Assembly: GCA_038501195.1 (NCBI GenBank) | Contig: JBBPUQ010000010.1 | Coordinates: forward strand, 3,871,344 to 3,935,343 | DNA length: 64,000 nucleotides | From: Nemania diffusa | Lineage: Eukaryota > Ascomycota > Sordariomycetes > Xylariales > Xylariaceae | Direction of reading: 5' to 3' | Program-made: the position numbers and the translations under genes | In this document: positions 37,501-51,326 of the stretch, piece after piece | How the letters are laid out: the number at the start of each line of letters is the position of its first letter | Numbering within the stretch: the first letter of the stretch is position 1 | Notes under the pieces: generated by a model | What the model was told of the DNA's origin: nothing | Seen by the model: only the letters and a program-made list of their open reading frames with translations | The model's database searches: none

Positions 37501-40500
37501 TTAACTATAATATATGCTTTTTTATAGAATATATATAAAAACTAAACATGCTATATTTAAAATATACTTATAACAAACAGCTCTTTAGTATATATAAAAC
37601 TATTATTAATTATTTTAGCTATTATATTTGTAATATTGTTTTTATTAATAAATTTATTTAATAAATATATAGCTGTTACAAAGTTTTTTATAGCTTTGTT
37701 ATAGTTTATTAGCTAGTTTTTTTATATATTTAAAAAAACAGCGTTTAAAACATTTAAAAAACTTAAAATTGTAATAGTTTGTTTGTTTAGTATAACTACT
37801 ATAAAACAAAATAATTTAATAATTTTAAAAAATTTAAATTTAAACTTAAATTTTTTTTAAAATAGTTAAAAATAAACTTGATTAAATATTAAGTTAAACT
37901 ATATAGCTAATACATTTTTACTTTTTTTTAAACAGAATTAAAACATTAATAAAACTTGCTTATTTAATAAATAAAAAAGCTTTGTAATATATTTTATTAA
38001 CATAAAAGCGATTTTTTTAACTTTATTAGTAAAATATTAATTGTTTTATATAATATTTTCGATTTTTTTTACTTTTTAATTAATCGAACTGTTTATAAAT
38101 AGTCAAGTAGTTAAAAAGCATTAGCTAAATTTTACAATATATTTAGCTATAATTTTAATATATATAATATTGCTTATTAATTTATAAATTTAATTATAGT
38201 TAAAGTTGTAAATAAACAAAAAAAAGTAAGCTCTATGTTTTTTTAATTAAAAATTTTTAAAAGTTAAAAACTTAAAATAACGCTTGTTTACTTAAATGCT
38301 ATTTTTTATTATATAAAATATTTTGTTTAATACAGTATTGTTTTAAGTATTTTATAATAAGCAAAAAAGCTTGCTTTTTATTTGCTTATTTATAAACTCG
38401 ATTTGCAAAAAATAGTTTATATACAATAAAAATTTGCACAAAATTCGGTTTAACAGTTTAATAGTTAAAATATTTAAATATATTGTTAAAAATATAACAA
38501 TTATTTTTTTAATTAAAAAATAGTTAGTTAATATTTTAATTTCAAAATAGTAGCTTATAGCATTTTTATTTTTAAAAAGTGCTATTAAATTATAAAATTT
38601 CTATAAATATAAATTTAAATTATTTTTTGCTTTTATTTTTAAATATTTTAAATTAACAATATAAACAAAAAAGTTTTTTGTTTAATTTTTGCTTTTTATA
38701 CTTTAGTATAATAAATTAGCTAATTTATAAAAAAACTTAAAACTTAAGTTTATTTTATTAAAATATTTTTAAAAAATATATATTTTAAGCTAATATTATA
38801 TATTATATAAAAAATTTATTTTATTATTTATAACAAAAAGTACGCTATTTTTGCTTGTTATATTTTCGTTTATAATTTTTTAAAAAAAAAAGTTTTTTAT
38901 TAAAACTATATATAAATAATTAACAATATTATTTAATATTTATACATTAAAACTCTATAATACATTTTTTATTATTTTTTATTTAACTATGTTTATTTTT
39001 AATTTTATAAATATAATTTTATAAGTTGTTTATTATTTAATATAAATAAATTAGCTTTTTTTTTAAAAATAAACTTTGTTGTTTTTAAACTATATTATAT
39101 TATAGCAAATAGCTATAGCTTGTTTTTATTTGCTAAATTTGTTTTATTAGTTTTATTTTGTTTAACTTTATTTGCTATTTTACTTTTTTTTAAAAATTAT
39201 AAACAAGCTTTAAAATAAAATAAGCAGAAAAAACATAAACTTGTTAATATTAAATACTACAATTTTTATAAAGTTGTAGAAAAAAATATATGTTTTATAT
39301 ATTTAGCAAACTTTTGTATTATTAATAGCTTTTTTGTATATATAGTTCAGTTTAATTCGATTAAAATTAAAAATTGTATAAAAAAATAAAATTTTTAAAC
39401 TTGTATAAAATAAATCTATATAAAAAAACAAATTGTTATTATATGTATTATTTACTGTTTTTATTGCTATAAATTTATTTGTTTAAAAAAATAAACTAAA
39501 CTATAATTTTGCAAATTTAATTATAAATTTAGCAAAATAACTATATTTATTAAATATATAGATTTTTTACAGCAGCTTTAAGTGTTGTAACTTAATTTTG
39601 ATTTTATACATTTGTTTGTTTATATTAACATTTATTTCTTTATTTTAAAATAACTTATTTAAAAAAAAAAAAAATTAAACTGTAGCTGATATATTTTGCT
39701 AATTAATACAAGTACATATAACTTTGCTATAGCGCTTAAAACAGTTAAATAAATTAAATGTTGTTGTACTAAGCAGTAAAACAGACATTTTAATATATAA
39801 GTTATTTTAGTTTTTCTAGTTATTTTTAAAATTATGTGTTTTTATAGCTAGTGATTTATTGCAGCTGCTTATATTGCTTTTAGTAGCAAAAAATATAAAA
39901 AATATAAAAAGTGTTATATAATTTATTGTAATAGCTGTACTAGCAAGCAGTAAAATTTAAACTTTTATAGCTTATATGTTATTTTAAAACTATTAGAACT
40001 ATAATTACAGAAGTTAACATAGCAGTTTTTATTTATAAAGTTATATAAAACACTTACTAATTACAAAAGTTAATTAATTGTTACAAACTTTATTACATTT
40101 GTAATATAGCAAAATAATTAGTTACTATTTATTATATATATATTTTAAAACTAATAAAAATAAAAATTATAAATATAAAGTTGTAATTGCTAATAATAAA
40201 AAATAGCACTATTTTCGTTGTTATATATATACTTATAGCATAACTAGAGATAAAAAAAAAACCAAAAGAATTAAAGAAAAAAAAACATAAAAAAAAAAAA
40301 GAAAAAAAACGAAATGTTTCTATATACTTTTTTTAAAAACTTTTGTTTATAATATATAATTAAATAAAATAGCTAAATTATTATGCAAAATATAAAAAAA
40401 GAAGCTATTTTTTTTATTAAAAGTATATAGTAAATAAAAAAATATTCTGTAATAATATTTTAGTTAAAAATTACTAGAAATACTAAAACAGTTATATTTT

Positions 40501-41690
40501 ACTAATTATTAAAGTGTTACTTTTTATAATAAAAACAGTGTATACTTAATACAAAGTTTATTAATAAAGTAGCTATAGTACTATTGTTTGAAATTTATAA
40601 CATATATTTATTAATTTAATAAGTACTTATATATAAAAGTTTAAATTTAAATAAAATCCTAGTTAAAAAAACGCTTTAAAAACATATAAAACGCTTTAGT
40701 TTGGTTTTTTAGCTTCTAAAAACTTATGCTTTAGTTTAATTTTTTTTTAATTGTAACAAGTGATTAATTTAACTTATATGTTTATAGCTGCTATTATTAC
40801 ATAAAATTATTTATAAAAAATATAGATATTTTTAACTACTTATTAATAAAACTATTAAAGCTAGATTTATAAAGCTGCATTTAGTTTTTAATTATTTAAA
40901 AACACACTTTAGTATACTATATAAAATCAAGTTAAACTATATATAAAATAGCTAAGTTATTAAATATTTACTAAAATATATAATTGTTATATAGCAAAAA
41001 ACTTTAAGTTACACTATTTATAAATAAAGTTTATTAAATAATAGTTTTTTGATTTAATATATATAAACTGATTGCAAAAATATACTTATTTAATTAACTT
41101 AACAGATAAAAAAATAAGTAATTTTAAAAAATAATTGTATATTTTTTAAAATTGTTAACTGCTATAAAGCAGTATAACTGCAGAATAACTTTTTAAACTT
41201 TATATTTTTAAACTTTTTTTATATTAAAAAAAACATTAGATTTAATTAAAGTTAACTAATTAATATATTTTTTTTATAACTGTATTACTTGCGCTAGTTT
41301 AATAGTTAAAAAGCTTATTTTAAGCTATATATATAAATGTAGTTTTAATTATTACTACTTATGCTACATGTTTAAATTTCTTTGTACTTTAGCTAGTTTG
41401 CTATATTCTTTTAAGCAAATAACAAGCACTTTATATAAAGTTTTTTAAGCACTTTTAAAAAAGCAAAAAAGAATTAAACATTTTGTTTTTTTAACTTTAG
41501 ATTTTATAAACTAGTTAATTTTTTAAATTAAATCTGCTTTGATTTAATTAAAACTTTTATACTACTGTAGCAATAATATTAAATAGACCTATTTATATAA
41601 CTAGAAATTTTAAAAGTTGTTTTAAACTGTTGTTTATTAATTTAAACTTATAGTATACAAGCTTATTTAAAAAAAGTAAAATTAATTTAT
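34586..41690. pseudogene. RIP-mutated transposon block
   Basis: About 7.1 kb of AT-rich DNA with residual G/C and no surviving frame. About 34.6-34.9 kb is AT-only. Near 35,200-35,300 a TATACTTTGTTTTAATATACT segment recurs inverted (TATATTAAAACAAAGTATAT), and a third related copy lies near 35,615-35,640. The remainder has the same word usage as the 24.7-33.9 kb block. No coding motif can be read. Confidence 0.45.
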
Positions 41691-42240
41691 TTTATTATAA
41701 TATAAATATTATTAACATTATTAAATGTTTTATATATTTTTTAATATATAATTTATAATTATTTATTAATATATATATATTATTAATTTTTTATTATATT
41801 AATAAATAAATATTTTTAAAGTTATTTTATTATTAATATAATTATTTATTATTAATAAATTAATTTATTAATTTATTAATAAAAATATAAAAAATTAATT
41901 TTTATAAATTTTTTAATATTAATTATTATAAATTATTATATAATTTATTTAAAACTTTAATATAATATTTTTTATTTATATTATAATATAAAAAAAATAA
42001 AAATAAAAATAATAATTTATAAAATAATATTAATTTATTATATAAAATAATTATAATATATATAAAAAAATAATTTTATATTTTAATTTTTAATATTTAT
42101 AATAATAAAATATTATTTATATATTTTAATATTATTAAATTATAATAAAAAATAAACAATGTTGTTAATATTTTTATAATATTAATAATATATATTATAT
42201 ATAATATAAAATAAAAAAAAATAATTATATATATATTGTT
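41691..42240. other. AT-only spacer
   Basis: About 550 bp virtually without G or C, separating two blocks of less mutated transposon DNA. Nothing else is visible in it. Confidence 0.5.
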
Positions 42241-42380
42241 AAGATTTAAAAGCTAAGATTTAAAAAAGTACTAGTATATTTATATATATTGTAATAAGTT
42301 ATAAGTTAAAGTTAACTTTAAATACTTGTTTAACTTAGTTAAAATTTTGTTTTATTTTTTTTATATTAACTATATATATT

Positions 42381-42880
42381 TAATTAAAACACTAGATATT
42401 ATATTGCACTCTTTGTACTTTTTTACTTTTTTATTATATACTTAATTAAAACACTAAATATTATATCATACTTTTTGCGCTTTTTTATTCTTTTATTATA
42501 TATTTAATAAAAACACTAAATATTATGTTGCATTTTTTGCTTTTTTTTACTTTTTAATTATATATTTAATAAAAACACTAAATATTGTATTGTATTTTTT
42601 GCTTTTTTTTACTTTTTGATTATATATTTAATAAAAACAACAGATTTAGTGTTGCATTTTTTGTGCTTTTTTATTTTTTAACTATATATTTAATAAAAAT
42701 ATTAGATATTGTATTATATTTTTTGCTTTTTTTTATTTTTTAATTATATATTTAATAAAAACAACAGATTTAGTGTTGTATTTTCTGTGCTTTTTTATTT
42801 TTTAACTATATACTTAATAAAAACATGAGATATTATATTGTATTTTTTGTTTTTTTTTATTTTTTTACTATTTATTTAAT
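42381..42880 (+). repeat. 62-bp minisatellite, 8 copies
   Basis: The phrase TAATAAAAAC (or TAATTAAAAC) begins at 42,381, 42,443, 42,505, 42,567, 42,629, 42,691, 42,753, 42,815 and 42,877, exactly 62 bp apart. Units also share a TTGTATTTTTTGCTTTTTTT-like half. They differ by substitutions only, mostly C/T and G/A, so length has been conserved while point mutations accumulated. Confidence 0.95.
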
Positions 42881-45800
42881 TAAATATTAAATAATATATT
42901 TAATATATAAACTAGTTACTATTTAATAATACAGTTATATATTTATAACAATAAGCTAATATATTATTAAATAATAAATAGTTATAAATTTATTTATTTG
43001 TATATGTTAGATTTATTATATATATATAAACTTTTAATTATAATAGCTTTTATATTTAATTAAATAAGTTGTTAAACTTTTTTAAAATATATTATAAATT
43101 TATAGCACTAATAATTAATATTTAATTAACTATTAATAACTATTATTTGTTATTATTTTTTATTTTTTTATATTTAATTATATATATTAAAAACAAAATA
43201 TTTAATATATAGTTATTTTGTTATTTAAATAGTTTATTAAAAAACGGAATATTTAATATATAGTTATTTTAATACTTAAATATTTTTAGCTTTAACTAAA
43301 AAATTAAAAAATAAAATATTTTATATTTATTTATTTTTTTACTTTATTTTTTTTTACTTTTTTATTTTTTATAATTTTTTTTTTTAAAAATGTTTACTTT
43401 TTTTTTTTTTACATTTTTTTTTACTAAAAGTGCTTGCTCGTTTTTTTAAATATTCTGTTTTTTAGGTTTTTTTTTATTACATGCTTTATTTTTTGCTATA
43501 TATATATATTAATATATTTATAAAATAGCTAAGTTATTATTAATTTTTTATAAAAAAAAAGACTTTTTTTATAATAGAAATATATAAAAGCTTTTTGCTG
43601 CTTATTTAAACAACTTTTAGCTAACTTAGTACTTTTTTTATAATAAAACTAAAGTTTTACTAGTTAAAATATTATTAACTGTAAAAATAACACAAGTATA
43701 GATTATTTATAACTATAACGAAGTAAAAAATGTATAAATATATAATATTAAAGTCTATAATATAACTTGTTATAAATTATAAAATAAGTTTTTTATTTAT
43801 TAACTTTATTTTATAAATATAAATATATTTTATTTTTTTATTAATATATATAGTATATAATTTTTTTTTATATATTTTATTTATATAGAGTTAAAAAATA
43901 AAATATTTAGTTTTTTATATATTTTATTTTTTAATTATTATTATTTTTTATTTTTAACTTTTTTATAGTATTAGCTATATTAAAACTATGTTATAACTAT
44001 TGCAATATTTATATAAATGTAAAAATATCTAAAGTTGCTATACTTTTAAACTTTATAAACAATAAATTACAGCTGTTAATAAATATTAATAAAATTTATA
44101 ATATAATAGTTTAGTAAACAATAAACAATATATTTAGCTTTTTTGATATAAATATTAAATTAATTAATAAAAATTATTTATTATTTATTATTAGTTATAT
44201 AATAGTAATAATAGCAAAAAACTTACTTTTTATATTTTTTAATTATTTTTGTATTTATAGCAGTAATAGCTGCTTTATAATTTTTAGCTTTGTTATAAAA
44301 AACTAGTACTAAGTATTAGCTATAATAATTTATTACTAGTTTTATTAATATAAACTAAGTAGTAATTTTTATTATAAGCAGTAATATATAAACAAAAACA
44401 TTATTATTTTTTTTATTATTATTAATAAAGTTGTATATATTATTTCTAAAGTAAATATTAATAAATTTACTGTTAATAATATAGCTAAAAATATATTAGC
44501 TAGTTCTAAGTTTATAGCTAAAACAAATATAGCTATTAAATTGCAGTATATAAAACAAAAAAGCTGCAAAAAATATTATATAGTAAACTATTTAAAAAAA
44601 CTAATAAATAATGCTTTTATTAATTTTTATAAGTTTTAAAGTTTTTAAAAAAAACAGAAAATTTTGTTTTAATTGTTTATTATTTAAAAGTAAATATTGT
44701 TATTATTTATAATAAAAAGTTTATAAAAATTACTATATTTATATATTATAAACTGTAAATATATTTATAATTAAACAAAAGCTTTAGTTAGCTAAAATAT
44801 TATTAGTAATTTTAAATTATTAATATAAAATAAAAAAAGCGCTAAAATTAAAACAATTGTTTTTATTAACAATAAAAATAAACTAAAAGATTTAGTTAAA
44901 TAAAATATAGTTTAGCAAACTTTTAAAGTTATAAAAAATAAGCTTGAAAATAAAACTAATAATAATAATGCTGCTTTAGCTACAAAAGCAATTAAAAAAG
45001 CAAAAACTTAAAAGTAAAAATATGTCGCTATTAATTAATTAGTAACTAGTAGCTTTGTAAAAAAGTCGTTTTTAGTTTAAAATGCTATTTATTATTTTAA
45101 AATTAATTAAAAAAATATAAAAATAGTTTTAAATAATAAAGCTATTTATTAACTTTATTAACTTGTTAATAAATGTAGTTTTATTTTATTTAAAAAATAA
45201 AATATTTAGTTATTTAAATATATTTTGTTTTTTAATTTTGTAGCTTATTATTAATTTTTTTTTTTTAATAGATATAGTAAAGCTTTTAAACAAAATATTA
45301 ATATTTCTATATTTTGTTTTTTTTATAAATAAATATAAAACTAATAAAACTATTATTTATAATAAAACAATAGTTTATTATATTTTAAAAATAAAAGTTA
45401 AACAAGTGAAAAATTTATTAAAATATTATTTTTATTTAGTTTTTACTATGTTTTTTATAACAGTTTAAACTTTTTAACATTTACAAAAGTTTTTTAAAAA
45501 TATACTTAAGATTTTTTTTGTATATAAAAAAAACAAAGCTAAATATAACTATATAAAAAAAAGTTAAGTTTTAAATTAACAAAATTTAAAAAAAATAATA
45601 ACAACTATTAATAAAAAAGATTATAAAATAAACAATTTTTTTTAAAAACGGGATATTTTGCTTGCATTTATAAATATTTTGTTTTTAATACTTTTATTAA
45701 GTTTGTTTATATTAACTATTTTTAAACTAGCTAAATAGTTATTATAATATTTATACAAACTTTTTTTAATTGCTATATTATAAAAATTTTGCAGCTTATT

Positions 45801-46865
45801 AAAAACTTTATTTAGTTAAAGTAAAAAAAATTTAGCTTATTTAATAATGATAATTTTATTGAGCTTAAGTTTGAAACAAGTTTAATAAAGCAGATTTTAA
45901 TAAAAAGAAGTTTTAAAAAGTAAATAAAACTAAAAAAAAAAAAAAAAATCGATATTATTTTTATTTTGAAATAATACTGCTTTAGTTTATTAGTTATTAA
46001 TAAAACTTATATAGCTAAAAACTTTTAAAATATTATATATTAAATAGTTGTTTTTATTTAATGCAACATTATTTTGTTTTGTTTAATAATGTTATTAATA
46101 AATTATTTTTATAATATATTGAAATATTTTTGTTTAAAGTTTTTAAAACTATTAAAAATTTTATGTTTACTATTTTGTTACAATAAATTAAAACTATATA
46201 AAAATATATTGAACTTTTATAATTTGTTTAGTTATATTTTATATATTAATATAAACAGTATTAAGCATTTGTTTATATGACTTTTTTGCAAGCTTTTTTT
46301 TAAAAAATTAAAAAATTCTAATGTTTTATTATTTAAACTTAAGTTTATTTTAGCTTATTTTAAAAACAGCTATTACTAGTAAACATTTTTGCTTGCGTTT
46401 TTTTAAATAATTATAAAACAATATAATTAAAGCTTCGATTTTTATTATATTATAATAAATACTATTTATTAATAAATTTTTTTGCATTAAAACATAAGTA
46501 CAAAAATTATAAACTTTAATAAAAACTAGATTTTTTTTAATAATAATATTTTTAATACAAAGTTTATTATAATATAAGTTGCTTTAAATACTATTAAATA
46601 AAATATATATAATTTTTAGTTTAAATGTTACTAAAAATATTTATATATAATATTTAAAAATTTTATAAATAAAAAATCTACAAAAAAAAAAAAATAAAAT
46701 TATATTTAAAATAAAGAAAATTTTGCTATATTTAATCTTAAAGTTTAAAAAAAGTTTAATATTTTAGTTTTAAATTTAAATAACGAAAAAATATTGCGTT
46801 TTAAAAACAACTGAGCTTTATATTTAAAAAAAAAAAAGAAGTAAAAATGTAGAACTTTTTTATAA
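42881..46865. pseudogene. RIP-mutated transposon block
   Basis: AT-rich DNA with residual G/C and no live gene. Small open frames near 44.4 kb (minus) and 46.1 kb (plus) are built of Leu, Ile, Phe, Tyr, Asn and Lys and have no motif. Copies of the palindromic motif described elsewhere occur near 43,240, 43,890 and 45,190. Confidence 0.45.
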
Positions 46866-46990
46866 AACAATAGTTGTAACAAAAACAACAATAGCTAAAA
46901 TAACAAAAATAGCAAAAATAGCAGAAGTAACAAAAATAGTAAAAATAGCAAAAACGATATATTTAACAAAAATAGCAATTTTAATAAAAA
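46866..46990 (+). repeat. Short imperfect tandem repeat AACAAAAATAGC (about 12 bp)
   Basis: About nine imperfect units of a 12-bp word (AACAAAAATAGC, AGCAAAAATAGC, AGTAAAAATAGC). The period is a multiple of three, so it may be the remnant of a low-complexity coding segment. Confidence 0.65.
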
Positions 46991-48359
46991 AAAGCAACTA
47001 GTACTACTTTTTGTTATAATAAACATTTAAAAAATTTACAAACTAATTATAAATATTAATAATAATAATATTAACTATATTTTTAAAAAAATAAAAAAAA
47101 ATTACTACATTGCTTTTTTTATTAACTATATTAGTTAATTTTAATATATAATTAAATAAAGTTTATTTATAGCTTATTTTATTATTTAAATTTTTAACTA
47201 TATATATAAACTTAAAAATAAAAAAAGTTTGTTGTTTTAAGCAATTATTATAATAAATTTGCTATAGTTATAGCAATAAGTTGTTTTTTATTATATTTTA
47301 TTTTACTGCAATATATTAAAAAAAAAATTAAAAACAAAATATTTAATATATTTAAATATTTTGTTTTTTAATTAAAAAAGCAAATATATTATAGCTATAT
47401 AGCTAAAAAATAAAATATTTAACATATTTAAATATTTTGTTTTTAAACTAAATAAACAAATATATTATAGCTATAAAACTAAAAAACAAAATATATTATT
47501 TAGCTATATATTTTATTTTTTAATAAAAGTTCTATTTAGTTTTAATATTTACTACATAAGCTATTTTGTTTATTTAATAATATTAACTATTTAATAATAA
47601 AAAATTATATATTTTGTTTAATTTATTTGATTTAAATGTTTTTATAATTATATTTTATTATATAACTAAAAAACAAATTAATATTATATTTATATTTAAT
47701 AATTTTATATTAATTATAAATATTTTAATTTATAATATATATATTATAAAAATAAATATTAATTTATATTTTTATTGTTATTATAACTTTGTTTTTTTGA
47801 TTTTATAAAATATAAATAATTTAAACTAAATTTTAAGTAAACTTATTAAAATTAAACAAAAACGCTTTATAAACTAAATAATTATTATTATATTTAAAAC
47901 TATATTTAAATAATATAAAACAATTATATAGTAGAAATTTTTTTGCTAATTTGCTGTAAAAAATAAAATCAACAAAAAAATTCGCAGAAAAATAAACATT
48001 TTAATTATATATAAAATTATTTGTTGCTTTTATAACTAATTTATTACTTGTTATATTTTAAAAGTTTTTGCTTTTTTAGTTTTTATTAGCAGAAAATATA
48101 TAGTTAAAATTATTAATATATTGTTTTTTATAGCTTGCTTTATATTTAATAACTTAGTAAATTATTACTATTTAAATAATTGTAGTAAATTTAACTTTAT
48201 TATAAATATTATATAACTTGTTGCTAATTTTAACGATTTTAATTTTATATTGTTTATTATAATTTTAAAGCTAGTTTTTTTAATAGATTGCTTTAAATAA
48301 AACTTGAGCAATTGTAAATTTGAAAAAGTATTACAAAAAGTTTTTATTACTATTTAAAA
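46991..48359. pseudogene. RIP-mutated transposon block with palindromic motifs
   Basis: AT-rich DNA without a live gene. Three copies of a palindromic unit (ACAAAATATTT with AAATATTTTGT arms) follow each other at about 47,330-47,370, 47,405-47,445 and 47,480-47,522, separated by a shared AAATATATTATAGCTATA segment. Confidence 0.45.
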
Positions 48360-48557
48360 AACAAAAGCTAAATTTAAAAAAAATGTAAACTTTAAAAAAA
48401 AAAAAATCGAAAAAGCAAAACTAATATAAAAAAAAGCAAATACTAAAATCGAAAAAGCTAAAAAAAAAGCTAAAACAAAAGTAAAAAAAGCTAAAAAAAA
48501 AGCAAAAACAAAAACAGAAAAAAAAGCTGCTAAAAAAGCCGAAAAAAAAGCTAAATA
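48360..48557 (+). pseudogene. Lys/Ala-rich coding remnant (possible transposase C-terminus)
   Basis: The plus strand reads as a Lys-Ala-Glu-rich frame. It ends KTKTEKKAAKKAEKKAK followed by TAA at about 48,555, with earlier in-frame stops. It has more GC words (GCTGCTAAAAAAGCCGAA) than its surroundings. Basic, Ala/Glu-rich C-termini occur in fungal pogo/Fot1-type transposases and in many coiled-coil proteins, so assignment to a transposase is only a suggestion. No catalytic motif survives upstream. Confidence 0.35.
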
Positions 48558-48950
48558 AGCAGTTATAGCTAAAAAAAAAAAAAGAAAAAACAAAAATTTA
48601 AATAATTTGCTTTGTTTACAAATAAAAGTTCAATAAAAGTTAAACAAAAAATAATATTATTTTAATTAAAATAGTTATTAGTTTTTAATAAAAAATAAAT
48701 CTAAATAATTATATAATATATTGTTATATTTTTAATATAATTAAGCTTTAATTATATATATTAAAAAATATATAAATATATTTAAAATATACAATATATT
48801 AACTGCTAATAATATTTAAATAAAAAAAAACAACTTTGTAAAATATATAGTAATTTATTTTTTTATAATAACTTTTATTTATTTAACAAAGCATTTACAA
48901 GTTTATAAAAATTTAATTAATATATAAAAGCTAAATTTTAATATAAAAGC

Positions 48951-49294
48951 TTATTTAGATTTAACTATATAATTATACTTTTTTAAAAAATAAAAAAAAA
49001 GCAAGTTTTAATATATAGCTAATTAAAGCGGTTTAAAATATAGCTTTTAAATATTTTACTATTGCTATCTACTAAAAATTTATATTTTTTTATTAAAAAC
49101 TTATTTCTTTTGTTATAAAAACTTATTTAAATTTAGTTATATAATTATACTTTTTTAAAAAATAAAAAAAAAGCAAGTTTTAATATATAGCTAATTAAAA
49201 TAATTTAAAATATAGCTTCTAAATATTTTATTATTACTATTTGTTAAAAATTTATATTTTTTTATTAAAAACTTATTTTTTTTGTTATAAAAAA
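48951..49294 (+). repeat. 172-bp tandem duplication
   Basis: Two adjacent copies, each containing TTAATATATAGCTAATTAAA and a TTTTTTTATTAAAAACTTAT segment. The shared word AATTATACTTTTTTAAAAAA is 172 bp apart (48,971 and 49,143). They differ by transitions (for example AAAGCGGTTT versus AAAATAATTT). Confidence 0.85.
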
Positions 49295-51111
49295 ATATTT
49301 TAATAAGCTATATTATATTTTTTAGTATTAACAAAAAAAATTGAGCTAATATATTAAACTTTTATTTAATTTTAATAACTTTTTTGATTTTAAATATTTT
49401 AATATATATTATATATTTATTAAAACTAAAAAATAATATAGTATTAATAAGTTGCTATATTTTATATAATATACTTTTTAAAAGTAAACTTTTTGTTGTA
49501 ACACTTTTTTTAGATTTTTTTTTAAATCAATTGTTTAAAATATTCCAAATATTTTAAATGTTATATATAGCTACATTATAAAAAAATATATATTTATTAA
49601 ATATTACAGTTTTTTTGTTTAGTTAATATTTATTTTATTAGTTTTTTAAGTTAATTATTTTAATATTTATTTTAACTTTTTTTTTAGTTTTTTTTTAAAT
49701 TAATATATTTAAAATATTTTTTATTAAAAAAACAACTTTAATTTTATTTTTAAATAAATATTTAATTTTAAACTTATATAAAATAAAATTATTAAAGTTA
49801 ATATATAAATAAAGCTTATATTTGCTTTATTTCTTTTTTATTTTATTTTTATTAGTTTGTTATTTATAGTATTATATAATATTTTACTATTAAAATTATA
49901 ACTTTAGATTTTATTTTATATTTATATTATTTATGCTAATTTATATTTACTACTAGTTTTTTTTGCGCTAATATTTTTATATAGCTTTAAAATAACAAAT
50001 ATTATTACTTAAAAGCTTGTTTGCTTTTTTAGCACATTTATTATTACAGCAATTTAACATTTTAAATTATACAATATATTATAAACTAATTAAACTTAAA
50101 ACAGATTTCTTTTTAAGTTATATTTTATATATAAATATTTAGTTTAATTATAAATATTAATTCTTTAATTATATATTATATTTTAATAAATAGCAAATAT
50201 AGTTTTTAAAAAGCTATTGAACTTATTATTTGAAAATAAAATAGCAAACTATAAAATAAACAGTATTTAAAACTATTAAGCTTTTATAACTAATAACAAT
50301 TTTTTAAATATAGCTTTGTTTATATTAATTTTTAATACAATATTTTTAGTAAATATTAAAATAGCTAAAATTAATAAAATTAACAAAGTAAAAAAAAAAC
50401 AATCGAAAAAAAAAATAAATAAAATTACTGTTATATTTATATTTTTATTTAAAGCATTAAATAAAAAAAATAAAAATAACAATAAAATAATACTTAAAGC
50501 AAACATATTTTTTACAAAGCTAAAAATTTTGCTAAAACATTTTAATAAAAATGTTTTAATTTTTAATTTAAACGCTGATTTTATAAACATTAATGTTTTA
50601 ATAAAACGTTTTAATTTAATATTAAGCTTAAAACTGATTATTAATATATAAAATATAACTACTGTAAATAATATATTAATAGTTTCGTTTTTTTATAATT
50701 TTAGCTAATTTGCTAATATATTTAAGCTTAAAATTAAAACAACACAAAAAAAAAAAAAACATATTTTTTATACAAAAAAACATTTTTATAATAAACTTTA
50801 TTGTATTTTTTGCTAAAGTATTTTATAAGCGAAAAAAAAATGTTGCAAAAAAGCTTGCAATTAAAAAAGCTAAAACAAAAAATACAAATAAAGTTATAAC
50901 AAACTTATTAATAATAATTAATAATATTAATGTTTTAACAAAGTTATATTAAAATATAATATTTTAAAAATTATAACTAATTTTTAAAATATTAAGCTAA
51001 TATAAATTATATTTTAAATATATTATAGTTTATATTTTTTTTTATATATATAAATATATTTTTTATTACTTATTTAAAAAACAAAATATATATATTATTT
51101 TTTTAGCTTTT

Positions 51112-51326
51112 TTTACAACTTTTTTTTTTATTTTTTTTATTACTTTTTTATAACTATTTTTTTTATTTTTTTTATAGCTTTTTTATAACTATTTCTTTTA
51201 TTTTTTTTATAACTTTTTTATAGCTATTTTTTTTATTTTTTTTATAACTTTTATATAATTACTTTTTTTATTTTTTTTATAACTTTTATACAACTACTTT
51301 TTTTATTTTTTTTATAACTTTTTTTT
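51112..51326 (+). repeat. 35-bp tandem repeat, 6 copies
   Basis: TTATTTTTTTTATAAC-type units whose ATA(A/G)C word recurs at 51,139, 51,174, 51,209, 51,244, 51,279 and 51,314, exactly every 35 bp. The sequence is almost pure T with AAC/AGC interruptions; differences between units are mainly C/T and G/A. Confidence 0.9.

Noticed and set aside
50276..50651. Overlapping plus and minus frames of 111 and 104 codons
   Set aside because: Lys/Ile/Asn on one strand, Phe/Leu/Ile on the other, no motif. At most a transposon fossil.
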